Below, piece after piece: positions 1-6,090 of a stretch of DNA of 8,017 bases (the stretch's first letter is position 1; each line of letters starts with the position of its first letter). The notes beneath the pieces are model-generated. The model did not search any database. It was not told where the DNA came from and was given only the letters and a program-made list of their open reading frames with translations. The stretch spans positions 1 through 8,017 of the forward strand of contig CAMEOC010000036.1 of assembly GCA_945929285.1 (NCBI GenBank). The letters run 5' to 3'. Both the position numbers and the translations under genes were made by a program. The DNA is from an uncultured Mucispirillum sp. (GTDB lineage Bacteria > Chrysiogenota > Deferribacteres > Deferribacterales > Mucispirillaceae).

Positions 1-656
1 TAATGACTGCCACATTAAATGGTGATACTCCAATGGTTAGGGAAATATTAAAAAATAAACCGGATATACAGATTAAAAATAAAGATGATAAAACAGCTTA
101 CGATTTAGCTCAAGATAACGACTATGCACAACTGCAAAGAATCATAGGGCAAAATATGAAAACCTTTGATGATGCTTCCATTGCTTTATTTGCTCAAGTG
201 GCTAGAAACGACACAGATGGTGCAGTAAATGCCATAAAAATGGGAGCAAACCCTAATGCAAGGGATAAAAATACTGGTAACACACCTATTTTTACAGCTG
301 TTGCCAATAACTATTTATATATTACACAAGCTTTAATTGCAAACGGTGCAGATGTAAATATTAAAAACAACCAGGGCAATATTCCTTTAATTATAGCTGT
401 TACTTCTGCAGATGCTACCATGGTGGATACTTTAATAAAAGCAAAATCTCAAGTTAATACTGCAAATAAAAATGGGGATACTGCTCTTATATGGGCTACA
501 AAACTTAAAAATACTGAAATGGTTCGTATGCTTTTAACAGCAGGTGCAGACCCTAACAAGAAAAATAACGACGGTGTTTCACCTTACCTTATAGCTTATA
601 ACGAAGGCTCTAAAGAAATACTTGGGCTTTTACAGGCAGCAGGTGGTTATAAATAA
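1..656 (+). CDS. Ankyrin-repeat protein, 5' end missing
   Basis: The frame is open to the left window edge. The ATG at base 3 falls inside a repeat, so it is an internal Met and the gene begins upstream. The 217 visible residues are almost entirely ankyrin repeats, about seven of roughly 33 residues. The best are near residues 92-124, 125-157 and 158-190, with the family signature of a T-P or T-A turn, an A-x-x-x-x-x helix and an N-G-A-D-V/P-N loop (for example GADVN and GADPN). The protein ends four residues after the last repeat helix, so no separate C-terminal domain is present. Ankyrin repeats bind other proteins; the partner cannot be read from this part. No signal peptide or membrane segment is seen, but the N-terminus is outside the window. 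The nearest downstream gene is over 200 bp away, so this looks like the end of its transcript. Family assignment is firm; function is unknown. Confidence 0.9.
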   Translation, partial: MTATLNGDTPMVREILKNKPDIQIKNKDDKTAYDLAQDNDYAQLQRIIGQNMKTFDDASIALFAQVARNDTDGAVNAIKMGANPNARDKNTGNTPIFTAVANNYLYITQALIANGADVNIKNNQGNIPLIIAVTSADATMVDTLIKAKSQVNTANKNGDTALIWATKLKNTEMVRMLLTAGADPNKKNNDGVSPYLIAYNEGSKEILGLLQAAGGYK

Positions 657-666
657 TCAAATATAA

Positions 667-714
667 GCAGGCTAAAAGTTATGAATATTTAATATATCTT
701 ATTTTTTAGCCTGC
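667..714 (+). terminator. Long-loop hairpin after the ankyrin gene, possible terminator
   Basis: GCAGGCTAAAA at 667-677 pairs perfectly with TTTTAGCCTGC at 704-714, giving an 11-bp stem 11 bases after the ankyrin stop codon. The loop is 26 nt and AT-rich, and the right arm is followed by ATTCTACATTTTC, not a clean T run. It is therefore weaker than a textbook terminator and could instead stabilise the mRNA 3' end. Confidence 0.45.
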
Positions 715-755
715 ATTCTACATTTTCTACATTAATTTTTCCTATAATTATAAAT

Positions 756-788
756 ATATTACCAAAATATTACCAAAATATTACCCAA
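756..788. repeat. Three tandem 11-bp units
   Basis: ATATTACCAAA at 756-766 is repeated exactly at 767-777 and with one change (ATATTACCCAA) at 778-788. The period is close to one helical turn, so any protein reading the ACC core would sit on one face of the DNA. The array ends about 25 bp upstream of the possible -35 of the next gene, a position suited to an activator. No regulator is known for it from the sequence. Confidence 0.6.
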
Positions 789-813
789 TTATTTTATATA
801 TTATATTATTTTT

Positions 814-845
814 TTGATTACAAATTTAAAAACATGTGCTATAAC
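814..845 (+). promoter_or_regulatory. Probable promoter for the PilZ-like gene
   Basis: An extended -10, TGC then TATAAC (837-845), lies 29 bases before the GTG start. Upstream, TTGATT (814-819) would be a -35 at a long 20-nt spacing, and TTACAA (818-823) gives a better 16-nt spacing but a poorer match. The extended -10 makes a strong -35 less necessary. Predicted transcript start is near 852. Confidence 0.45.
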
Positions 846-874
846 TTATTGATTAATATATTGGGAGTAATTTA

Positions 875-1285
875 GTGTTTAAAAAATTATTTAGTTTTAG
901 AAGAAAAAAATTTGGTCATGTGGCAATAAAAACTAAAATGTGTGTTCTCCCCCTTATTTCTTATGATGATAAAACTGAAACACTAGATTATGGCCAGTGC
1001 TTTACCATAGATGTTGTAAGTATATCACTGGCTTCCATTACCATACGCCATAACAATAATATTAAAAAGGGCGATATTTTAGAATTTCGCACAAAACATG
1101 CTTTAGAAGACCACCAGTGCTTAAAATGCCTTAACTTTAAAACACTGCCGGAAACTCCATCTTTTAGCTCATTTATTGGTAAAATTATCTGGAGAAATAA
1201 CGAAGAAGCAGGCGTTAGCATCATTATGATGAAAGAGCAGGATAAAGCTGCCATTAAAAAGCTTATTAGCACTAAATCTAAATAA
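875..1285 (+). CDS. PilZ-like domain protein with degenerate signature
   Basis: A 136-residue cytosolic protein starting at GTG, chosen because GGGAG (863-867) sits 7 nt upstream. It opens with a basic stretch (residues 3-12, KK then FRRKK). Residues 42-73 read like the core beta strands of a PilZ domain, with a hydrophobic strand, a small-residue turn, then I-K-K-G-D-I-L-E-F. Residues 100-131 resemble the closing part: I-G-K-I-I-W-R, a G-V-S strand and a C-terminal helix. PilZ proteins bind cyclic di-GMP through RxxxR and D/NxSxxG. Here the second motif reads S49-I-S51-L-A-S54, keeping only the central Ser, and the first is not recognisable, so nucleotide binding is doubtful. H80, C82 and C85 form a small cluster of unknown meaning. 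The gene stands alone and meets the neighbouring operon tail to tail. The family call is by pattern only and moderate. Confidence 0.55.
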   Translation: MFKKLFSFRRKKFGHVAIKTKMCVLPLISYDDKTETLDYGQCFTIDVVSISLASITIRHNNNIKKGDILEFRTKHALEDHQCLKCLNFKTLPETPSFSSFIGKIIWRNNEEAGVSIIMMKEQDKAAIKKLISTKSK

Positions 1286-1290
1286 ATATA

Positions 1291-1587
1291 CTATATATTT
1301 TTCATAAAAAAAGACAGCACTAAAACAAACACCAGTAAAACACCCATTAATGCAGCCTTTATATTACCCCTTAATAAGTAACCTAGTATATATAAAAATG
1401 CCCATATAAATGGTGAAATACATACAATTAGTGCAGCAATATAGAATACATAATCACTTTTTACATGTATAAATTTTATACCTGCATACTCAAAACCTGT
1501 TACAATAAATGCAAAAACTATCATTAAAAGTATAAAGTAAAAAAGATACTTCATACAAAGTGCTGTAATATTTCTTATTTCTTGCAC
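1291..1587 (-). CDS. Small three-helix membrane protein, unknown function
   Basis: A 98-residue protein that I do not recognise. It is nearly all membrane: hydrophobic stretches at about residues 13-31, 46-70 and 77-95, with R74 and K77 in the loop between helices two and three. The GTG start at 1587 lies inside the last codons of the preceding permease gene, overlapping it by 13 bp. A G-rich stretch (minus-strand GAGGGGG, about 1599-1605) and an AGGG nearer the start could serve as the SD. An ATG at 1554 is a possible later start but would cut the protein just before the first helix. The overlap implies translation coupled to the TauE-type permease, and it is the last gene of the pta operon. 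It may be an accessory subunit of that permease, but this rests on position only. Confidence 0.6.
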   Translation of the reverse strand: MQEIRNITALCMKYLFYFILLMIVFAFIVTGFEYAGIKFIHVKSDYVFYIAALIVCISPFIWAFLYILGYLLRGNIKAALMGVLLVFVLVLSFFMKNI

Positions 1588-2414
1588 AACCCTGCTGCCC
1601 CCTCATAAATCATTTGAAATGCCACCAGTAAAAGTAAAAGTATAAGCAGGTATGAAACTTTTTTATCTGTTATTTTTGAAAAATAGCGCATGCTTATAAA
1701 TGTGCCTGCAAATATGCCAAATATAATATAACATGCTACTTTTACATCCACATACCCTGCCTGGATATAAACTATACTGCCTGCTGCTGCTGTAAAACCT
1801 ATAATAAATGAGCTTGTGGCTGTGGCTGCTTTTATAGGTATGTTTGATATTAAATTCATACCAGGTATAATCAATGCTCCGCCGCCTGCACCACTTAAGC
1901 CGGAAAATACACCAGAAAAAGCACTAAATAAAAAGTTATACCCTGTTTTCACTGGGTTATATTTTACCCATTTATGTGTTGCTTTATCGTAATATTCCCC
2001 ATAATAAAATGATTTTACTTCCCCAGTTGATTCTGTATGGGCTTTTGAGCCTTTTTTCATTTTCATATATGTTAAATATGCCATCAGTAGCTGTATAAAC
2101 CCTAAAACTATCATAACTAAATGTTCTGGTAAATGAACTGCTGTTTTACTACCTATTAATGCACCAAGGACAGATGCAGTAGATAATGCTATACCTAAAT
2201 TTAAGTTGGCAGCCCCTGTTTTTAAATAAACTGCAGAAGTTGACATACTGTTTGCAGTTATTACCACAAGGGATATGGCAATGGCATCATGAATTGGCAT
2301 ACCAAAGAAAAATGTAAGCACAGGCACCATAATAATACCACCACCTATACCTAAAATAGCACCTAATATACCAACAATAACACCTAAAATTATAAGCAGT
2401 AAAACACTAACCAT
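1575..2414 (-). CDS. TauE/SafE (TSUP) family anion permease
   Basis: A 279-residue inner-membrane protein with the internal duplication typical of the sulfite exporter TauE/SafE family. Two copies of a glycine-rich signature are visible: G15-x-x-G18-x-x-x-G22-x-GGG(24-26) ending at P31, and G168-x-x-x-G172-x-x-G175-x-GGG(177-179) ending at P184. Each begins a half of about four membrane helices. The halves are joined by a polar, tyrosine- and lysine-rich loop (about 118-158) that probably faces the cytoplasm. Members of the family move sulfite, sulfoacetate and other small organic or sulfur anions, and substrate cannot be read from sequence. Its ATG is one base after the pta stop codon (TAG-T-ATG) with no good SD, so translation is probably coupled to pta. 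The following small membrane gene overlaps its end. Length and motifs are normal. Family certain, substrate unknown. Confidence 0.88.
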   Translation of the reverse strand: MVSVLLLIILGVIVGILGAILGIGGGIIMVPVLTFFFGMPIHDAIAISLVVITANSMSTSAVYLKTGAANLNLGIALSTASVLGALIGSKTAVHLPEHLVMIVLGFIQLLMAYLTYMKMKKGSKAHTESTGEVKSFYYGEYYDKATHKWVKYNPVKTGYNFLFSAFSGVFSGLSGAGGGALIIPGMNLISNIPIKAATATSSFIIGFTAAAGSIVYIQAGYVDVKVACYIIFGIFAGTFISMRYFSKITDKKVSYLLILLLLLVAFQMIYEGAAGLCKK

Positions 2415-2415
2415 A

Positions 2416-3411
2416 CTATATTCCAGACTGGTATATTGTAACTAATGCGGCATTTTTTATATCAGTATATGAGCAGCCACGAGATAAATCGTTCATAGGT
2501 TTTGCAAGGCCTTGCAGTATTGGCCCTGTGGCGTAAGCTCCTTTACACATTCTTTCAGTTATTTTATAACCAATATTTCCTGCATCTAAATTAGGGAAAA
2601 TAAATACATTAGCATTTCCTGCCACCTGGCTATTTGGGGCTTTTCTTGCACCTACTTCTTTTATTAAAGCAGCATCAAACTGTATTTCACCTTCTATTAA
2701 AATATCGCTTCTTTTTTCTTTTACTATATTTAAAGCCTGCCTAACTTTATCTATACTTTCACCTTCTGCACTGCCTAAAGTGGAAAAGGAAAGCAGGGCA
2801 ATTTTTGCTTCTTCTTCCATTAATAATTTATAGCTGTCTGATGTGGAAATGGCAATTTCTGCTAAAGTTTCAGCATCTGGGTTTGGGTTTATAGCAATAT
2901 CTGCCATGAAAAATGTGCCCTTACTACCGTATTCTAAAATAGGTGTTTCCATAATAATAAAAGATGAAATTTTACTCATACCCTTTTGCATACCTATGCC
3001 TTTTAATGCTCCCCGTAAAACTTCTGCACTAGAAGAAAGAGAGCCTGCCACACAGCCATCATACACACCTAAATCAACAGCAACAGCTCCAAAATAACAT
3101 GGGCGGATAATAGAATTATAAGCACTTTCTTTAGTTTCGCCTTTACTTTTACGCTTTTCATAGTAATGCTCTGTAAACTGCTCTAAATATTCATTATTTT
3201 TAATATCTATAATATGCAAATCTTTTTCTGGGTTTAGTTTTTCATATATTGGTAAAATATATTTGGCATCACCTACAAGGCTTACTTTACATATATTTTC
3301 ATGAAGCAATTCATAAGCTGCCTTAATGGTTCTTTCATCATTACCGTCTGGTAAAATAATAGATTTATCTAATTTTAAAGCGTTTTCTTTAAGTTTTGCT
3401 AATATTCCCAT
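2416..3411 (-). CDS. pta: Phosphate acetyltransferase (short, single-domain type)
   Basis: Converts acetyl-CoA and phosphate to acetyl phosphate and CoA, reversibly, in the cytosol. From the ATG at 3411 it is 331 residues, the usual size of the single-domain enzyme without the N-terminal regulatory domains of the long E. coli form. Recognisable blocks are LPDGNDERT (20-28), ADIAINPNPDAETLAEIA (170-187), LSFSTLGSA (207-215), GEIQFDAAL (241-249), ANVFIFPNLDAGNIGYKI (267-284) and GPILQGLAKPMNDLSRGC (296-313). The start was chosen because AAGGTGA lies just upstream of this ATG. A TTG at 3447 would add 12 residues but falls in the promoter, upstream of the predicted transcript start. No acetate kinase gene is adjacent. 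The partner is instead a TauE-type permease, as in some sulfonate-degradation operons. A butyryl-specific relative is less likely given the C-terminal block. Confidence 0.93.
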   Translation of the reverse strand: MGILAKLKENALKLDKSIILPDGNDERTIKAAYELLHENICKVSLVGDAKYILPIYEKLNPEKDLHIIDIKNNEYLEQFTEHYYEKRKSKGETKESAYNSIIRPCYFGAVAVDLGVYDGCVAGSLSSSAEVLRGALKGIGMQKGMSKISSFIIMETPILEYGSKGTFFMADIAINPNPDAETLAEIAISTSDSYKLLMEEEAKIALLSFSTLGSAEGESIDKVRQALNIVKEKRSDILIEGEIQFDAALIKEVGARKAPNSQVAGNANVFIFPNLDAGNIGYKITERMCKGAYATGPILQGLAKPMNDLSRGCSYTDIKNAALVTIYQSGI

Positions 3412-3436
3412 ATTTTCACCTTTTTGCTTTTTATAT

Positions 3437-3464
3437 AGTATAAACAATTAATCTTTAATATCAA
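3437..3464 (-). promoter_or_regulatory. Promoter of the pta operon
   Basis: On the minus strand, TTGATA (3464-3459) is followed after 16 nt by TATACT (3442-3437). Transcription should begin near 3430, leaving a leader of about 19 nt that contains the SD before the ATG at 3411. Confidence 0.65.
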
Positions 3465-3485
3465 GTAATATTTCAAAGATTTTTC

Positions 3486-3513
3486 TTGCTAAATTAAAAA
3501 CTTAATATATAAT
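3486..3513 (+). promoter_or_regulatory. Promoter of fmt, giving a leaderless mRNA
   Basis: TTGCTA (3486-3491), a 16-nt spacer and a perfect TATAAT (3508-3513). The -10 ends 6 nt before the fmt ATG at 3520, so the predicted first transcribed base is at or next to the A of that ATG. No SD-like sequence exists between them (the bases are AGCCCC). It is divergent from the pta promoter, with the two -35 boxes about 20 bp apart. Confidence 0.65.
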
Positions 3514-3519
3514 AGCCCC

Positions 3520-4446
3520 ATGAAAAAGATAATATTTATGGGCACACCTGAAATTGCTGTGCCTTCACTTAAAGCATTAGTTGAAAATGGGTTTGATGTG
3601 GCTTTAGTTATCACGCAGCCTGATAAACCAAAAGGCAGAGGGCAAAATATGGCTTTTTCCCCTGTGAAAGAGTGTGCCTTATCCTTAGGCTTAAATGTAT
3701 ACCAGCCTGAAAAAATCAAAAACAATAATGAGGCTATGGAAATAATTAATAAGATTGAGCCTGATTTTTTTGCTGTTGTAGCTTACGGCAAAATATTGCC
3801 TCAAGAGATTTTAGATATTCCTAAAATTGCATCTATTAATGTGCATTTTTCCTTACTTCCAAAATATAGAGGCCCTGCACCTGTAAACTGGGCAATATTA
3901 AATGGTGAAAATGAAACTGGCGTAAATACTATGCTTATGGATGCTGGTATGGATACTGGGGATATTCTGCTTACTAAAAAAACACCTATACTTTATAAAA
4001 ATGCTGGGGAACTTGCTGATGAGCTTTCTTTTGCTGGAGCCGAACTTTTAATAGAAACAATTAATAATTTTGAAAAAATTACTCCTGAAAAGCAAAATGA
4101 CCAAAATGCAACAAAAGCACCTATGATGAATAAAGAAATGGGGCTTATTAACTGGGATAATGATGCTGCCTATATTGAAAGAATGATTAGGGCTTTTACA
4201 CCTTGGCCTGCCAGCTATACAAATTTAGATAATAAAAAGGTTAAAATATTTAAAAGCAAAGTATATGAATGCAGCCATAATGAAAAAGCAGGCACTATTA
4301 TAAATATTACAAAAGAAAGTATTATAGCAGCCTGCAAAACAAATGCTTTAGAAATATTAGAGCTTCAAATAGAAGGCAAAAAGAAAATGGATGCTAAAAG
4401 CTTTTTAGCAGGGTATAAGTTAGAAATTGGTGCATTTTTTTCATAA
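3520..4446 (+). CDS. fmt: Methionyl-tRNA formyltransferase
   Basis: Transfers a formyl group from 10-formyltetrahydrofolate to Met on the initiator tRNA, so that translation begins with fMet. The 308 residues match the family's length. The N-terminal catalytic domain (about 1-185) starts with IIFMGTP (4-10), whose first strand would be lost with any later start, which fixes this ATG. The active site is intact: N107 and H109 in SINVHFSLLPKYRGPAP (105-121), and D145 in the G-M-D-T-G-D-I segment (143-149). The C-terminal tRNA-binding domain (about 205-305) includes W153-type core sequence INWDN and FTPWPASY. fmt is often next to def (peptide deformylase), but here it is alone, between the divergent pta operon and htpX. 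The upstream region lacks an SD, so translation probably uses a leaderless mRNA. Confidence 0.96.
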   Translation: MKKIIFMGTPEIAVPSLKALVENGFDVALVITQPDKPKGRGQNMAFSPVKECALSLGLNVYQPEKIKNNNEAMEIINKIEPDFFAVVAYGKILPQEILDIPKIASINVHFSLLPKYRGPAPVNWAILNGENETGVNTMLMDAGMDTGDILLTKKTPILYKNAGELADELSFAGAELLIETINNFEKITPEKQNDQNATKAPMMNKEMGLINWDNDAAYIERMIRAFTPWPASYTNLDNKKVKIFKSKVYECSHNEKAGTIINITKESIIAACKTNALEILELQIEGKKKMDAKSFLAGYKLEIGAFFS

Positions 4447-4533
4447 GTAGCCTATTTTTATATTTCATATTAATAATGCTTTAAAACCATAATATTATTA
4501 TAGTATAATTTTCATATATTGATAATATCATCT

Positions 4534-4572
4534 TTTTTACATTTTTGTAAAAATTGTGTACTCTCTTATAAA
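4534..4572 (+). promoter_or_regulatory. Possible htpX promoter with overlapping palindrome
   Basis: TTTTTACA (4534-4541) and TGTAAAAA (4546-4553) form an 8-bp inverted repeat with a 4-nt gap. Its right arm contains TTGTAA (4545-4550), which is 16 nt upstream of TATAAA (4567-4572), a plausible -35/-10 pair. This would give a leader of about 80 nt. The whole 4447-4661 gap is very AT-rich and other hexamer pairs are possible. A second perfect palindrome, ACCATATGGT, lies at 4610-4619. No heat-shock sigma32-type promoter was seen. No terminator for fmt was found in this gap. Confidence 0.35.
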
Positions 4573-4661
4573 TCATATTGAATATATAATAATTCATAAT
4601 ATATTTGTAACCATATGGTAGATATAAGCTACTAATAAAATAAAATTTTTAAGGAAATGAG

Positions 4662-5570
4662 ATGACTACAACAAACACATTAAAAACTGTCTTTTTAATT
4701 GTATTAATGACAGGCTTATTAATAGTAATAGGCAGGCTTTTAGGCGGCACAACAGGTATGATTATGGCTTTTGTTTTTGCCATAGGTATGAACTTTTTTT
4801 CATACTGGTTTAGTGATAAAATAGTGCTTAAAATGTATAAAGCCCAAGAAGTAACCGCAGCTGACAACCCAAGGCTTTATAATATTGTAGCAAGGCTTGC
4901 AAAAAATGCTAACCTTCCTATGCCAAAAGTATATATTATATTAAGTGGCACACCGAATGCTTTTGCAACAGGTAGAAATAAAAACCATGCTGCTGTGGCT
5001 GTTACTAATACATTAATGGATATGTTAGATGACGATGAATTAGCAGGGGTTATAGGCCATGAGCTTGCCCATATTTACGGTAAAGATATTTTAATAGGCA
5101 CAATAGTTGCCATGATGGCAGGCACTATTATGATGATAGTAGATATATTCCAATGGTCTATGATTTTAGGCGGCGGCAATAATGATGATGAAGAAAACTC
5201 AAACCCATTGGGTATGGTTGGCTCTATTGCCATGATTATATTAGCTCCACTGGCTGCTACACTTATTCAAATGGCAGTTTCCCGCTCAAGAGAATATATT
5301 GCAGATGAAAGAGGGGCACAGTTTTGCGGTAACCCTAAAGCTTTAGCTTCTGCTTTACATAAAATTGCATATGGTATTCAAATGCACCCTATGGAAAATG
5401 CTAAACCTGCAACGGCTCACATGTTTATTGCAAACCCTTTTGCAGGTGCTAAAATGGCAAGCCTGTTTTCCACTCACCCACCAATAGATGACAGGATTGC
5501 AAAATTAAATGCAATGAATTTAAACTCTGTTGTAAACAGACCTTCAAAATCAAACCCATTAATTAGCTAA
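4662..5570 (+). CDS. htpX: HtpX-type membrane zinc metalloprotease
   Basis: A 302-residue inner-membrane M48 protease that helps remove damaged or misfolded membrane proteins. Two N-terminal membrane helices (about 7-25 and 32-50) are followed by the cytoplasmic catalytic region. The zinc site is complete: HELAH at 133-137 gives H133, H137 and catalytic E134, and E211 in SRSREYIADE (207-216) is the third ligand. Two further hydrophobic segments (about 143-170 and 184-204) flank an acidic loop rich in N, D and E (172-181). The conserved STHPPIDDRI-type end is at about 267-276. AAGGAA (4651-4656) sits 5 nt before the ATG, which fixes the start. It is followed by its own terminator, so it is monocistronic. 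In enterobacteria htpX responds to envelope stress; regulation here is unclear. Nothing in the protein departs from the family. Confidence 0.95.
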   Translation: MTTTNTLKTVFLIVLMTGLLIVIGRLLGGTTGMIMAFVFAIGMNFFSYWFSDKIVLKMYKAQEVTAADNPRLYNIVARLAKNANLPMPKVYIILSGTPNAFATGRNKNHAAVAVTNTLMDMLDDDELAGVIGHELAHIYGKDILIGTIVAMMAGTIMMIVDIFQWSMILGGGNNDDEENSNPLGMVGSIAMIILAPLAATLIQMAVSRSREYIADERGAQFCGNPKALASALHKIAYGIQMHPMENAKPATAHMFIANPFAGAKMASLFSTHPPIDDRIAKLNAMNLNSVVNRPSKSNPLIS

Positions 5571-5578
5571 TAAACTTT

Positions 5579-5607
5579 AAAAGCCCTTTTTAAAAATGGC
5601 TTTTTTT
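5579..5607 (+). terminator. Rho-independent terminator of htpX
   Basis: AAAAGCC (5579-5585) pairs with GGCTTTT (5598-5604), and the stem continues inside through TTTTT/AAAAA after one C-T mismatch. The right arm runs into a T tract to 5607. It begins 8 bases after the htpX stop codon. Confidence 0.85.
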
Positions 5608-5620
5608 ATAATATTTAGTA

Positions 5621-5691
5621 ATGGGTAAATTTTTCAATTTTTTACCCATAGGTATATTTTAGTGGGTAAATTTTGCAAAAATCTACCCACT
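5621..5691. repeat. Pair of related hairpins between convergent genes
   Basis: The first hairpin pairs ATGGGTAAA (5621-5629) with TTTACCCAT (5641-5649), with an 11-nt loop. The second pairs AGTGGGTA (5661-5668) with TACCCACT (5684-5691) and continues inward through ATTTT/AAAAT around a 3-nt loop. Both share TGGGTAAATTTT on their left side, so they look like diverged copies of one palindromic unit, as in REP-type doublets. They lie between htpX and the convergent arsC-type gene. Neither is followed by a strong T run on either strand, so termination is not their obvious role. Confidence 0.6.
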
Positions 5692-5697
5692 TATATT

Positions 5698-6090
5698 TTA
5701 TATACCATTATTTTTTATATTTAATACTTTTTCTTTTATTTCATTTATTACTTTTATAAATTCATCATCACTTTTGCCAGTTGGGTCATCTAGCTGCCAG
5801 TCTGCTGTAAATTCTTCATTTACATAAGGGCAGCCATTATAACAGCCCATACTTATAATAATATCCGGCTTTGGTATATAATTAATTGTTTTTGGTTTTT
5901 GCATAAGTGATATATCATCATTATATAATTCTTTTATAAGCCTTATTGCATCTTTATTTATTTCTGATTTTATTTGGCTTCCTGCAGAATATACATTATA
6001 CATATCACTTAAATATTTCTTTCCAAAATATTCAGCTATCTGGCTTCTGCAGGAATTATGGTTGCATATAAAAGCAATGTTTTTTTTCAT
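5698..6090 (-). CDS. arsC: ArsC-type arsenate reductase (LMW phosphatase fold)
   Basis: A 130-residue cytosolic protein of the low-molecular-weight tyrosine phosphatase fold, of the class that reduces arsenate to arsenite and is recycled by thioredoxin. The phosphate-type loop C9-x5-R15-S16 is intact near the N-terminus. Two further cysteines, C83 and C87 in MGCYNGCP (81-88), fit the relay that passes the disulfide to the surface; true tyrosine phosphatases lack them. The DP acid motif is in LDDPTGKSDDEF (100-111). Its ATG overlaps the stop of the thioredoxin-like gene as ATGA (6087-6090), so the two are translated together, and that gene's product may be its reductant. It is the last gene of the module. 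A phosphatase role is less likely given C83 and C87. No regular terminator follows on its strand, only the hairpin pair. Confidence 0.85.
   Translation of the reverse strand: MKKNIAFICNHNSCRSQIAEYFGKKYLSDMYNVYSAGSQIKSEINKDAIRLIKELYNDDISLMQKPKTINYIPKPDIIISMGCYNGCPYVNEEFTADWQLDDPTGKSDDEFIKVINEIKEKVLNIKNNGI

Noticed and set aside
756..788. CRISPR-like array
   Set aside because: The units are only 11 bp and directly adjacent with no spacers.
988..1272. Minus-strand open frame of 94 codons opposite the PilZ-like gene
   Set aside because: It lies wholly inside the plus-strand gene, has no SD and no recognisable protein pattern; it is a shadow frame.
1255..1315. Terminator at the PilZ-like and pta operon junction
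   Set aside because: Only 3-4 bp stems can be drawn on either strand, with no convincing T run attached to a stem.
2843..3097. Plus-strand open frame of 84 codons inside pta
   Set aside because: Antisense to conserved Pta blocks; a shadow of that gene.
3412..3447. Longer Pta starting at TTG 3447
   Set aside because: The TTG overlaps the -10 region of a good promoter, has no SD, and adds residues outside the family's usual N-terminus.
4489..4498. ATAATATTAT palindrome as an fmt terminator or operator
   Set aside because: Pure A/T palindromes of this length are expected by chance in this AT-rich gap.
5641..5700. Hairpin pair as the arsC terminator
   Set aside because: On the minus strand the second hairpin is followed by AAAATATACC, not T, so it lacks a terminator tail.
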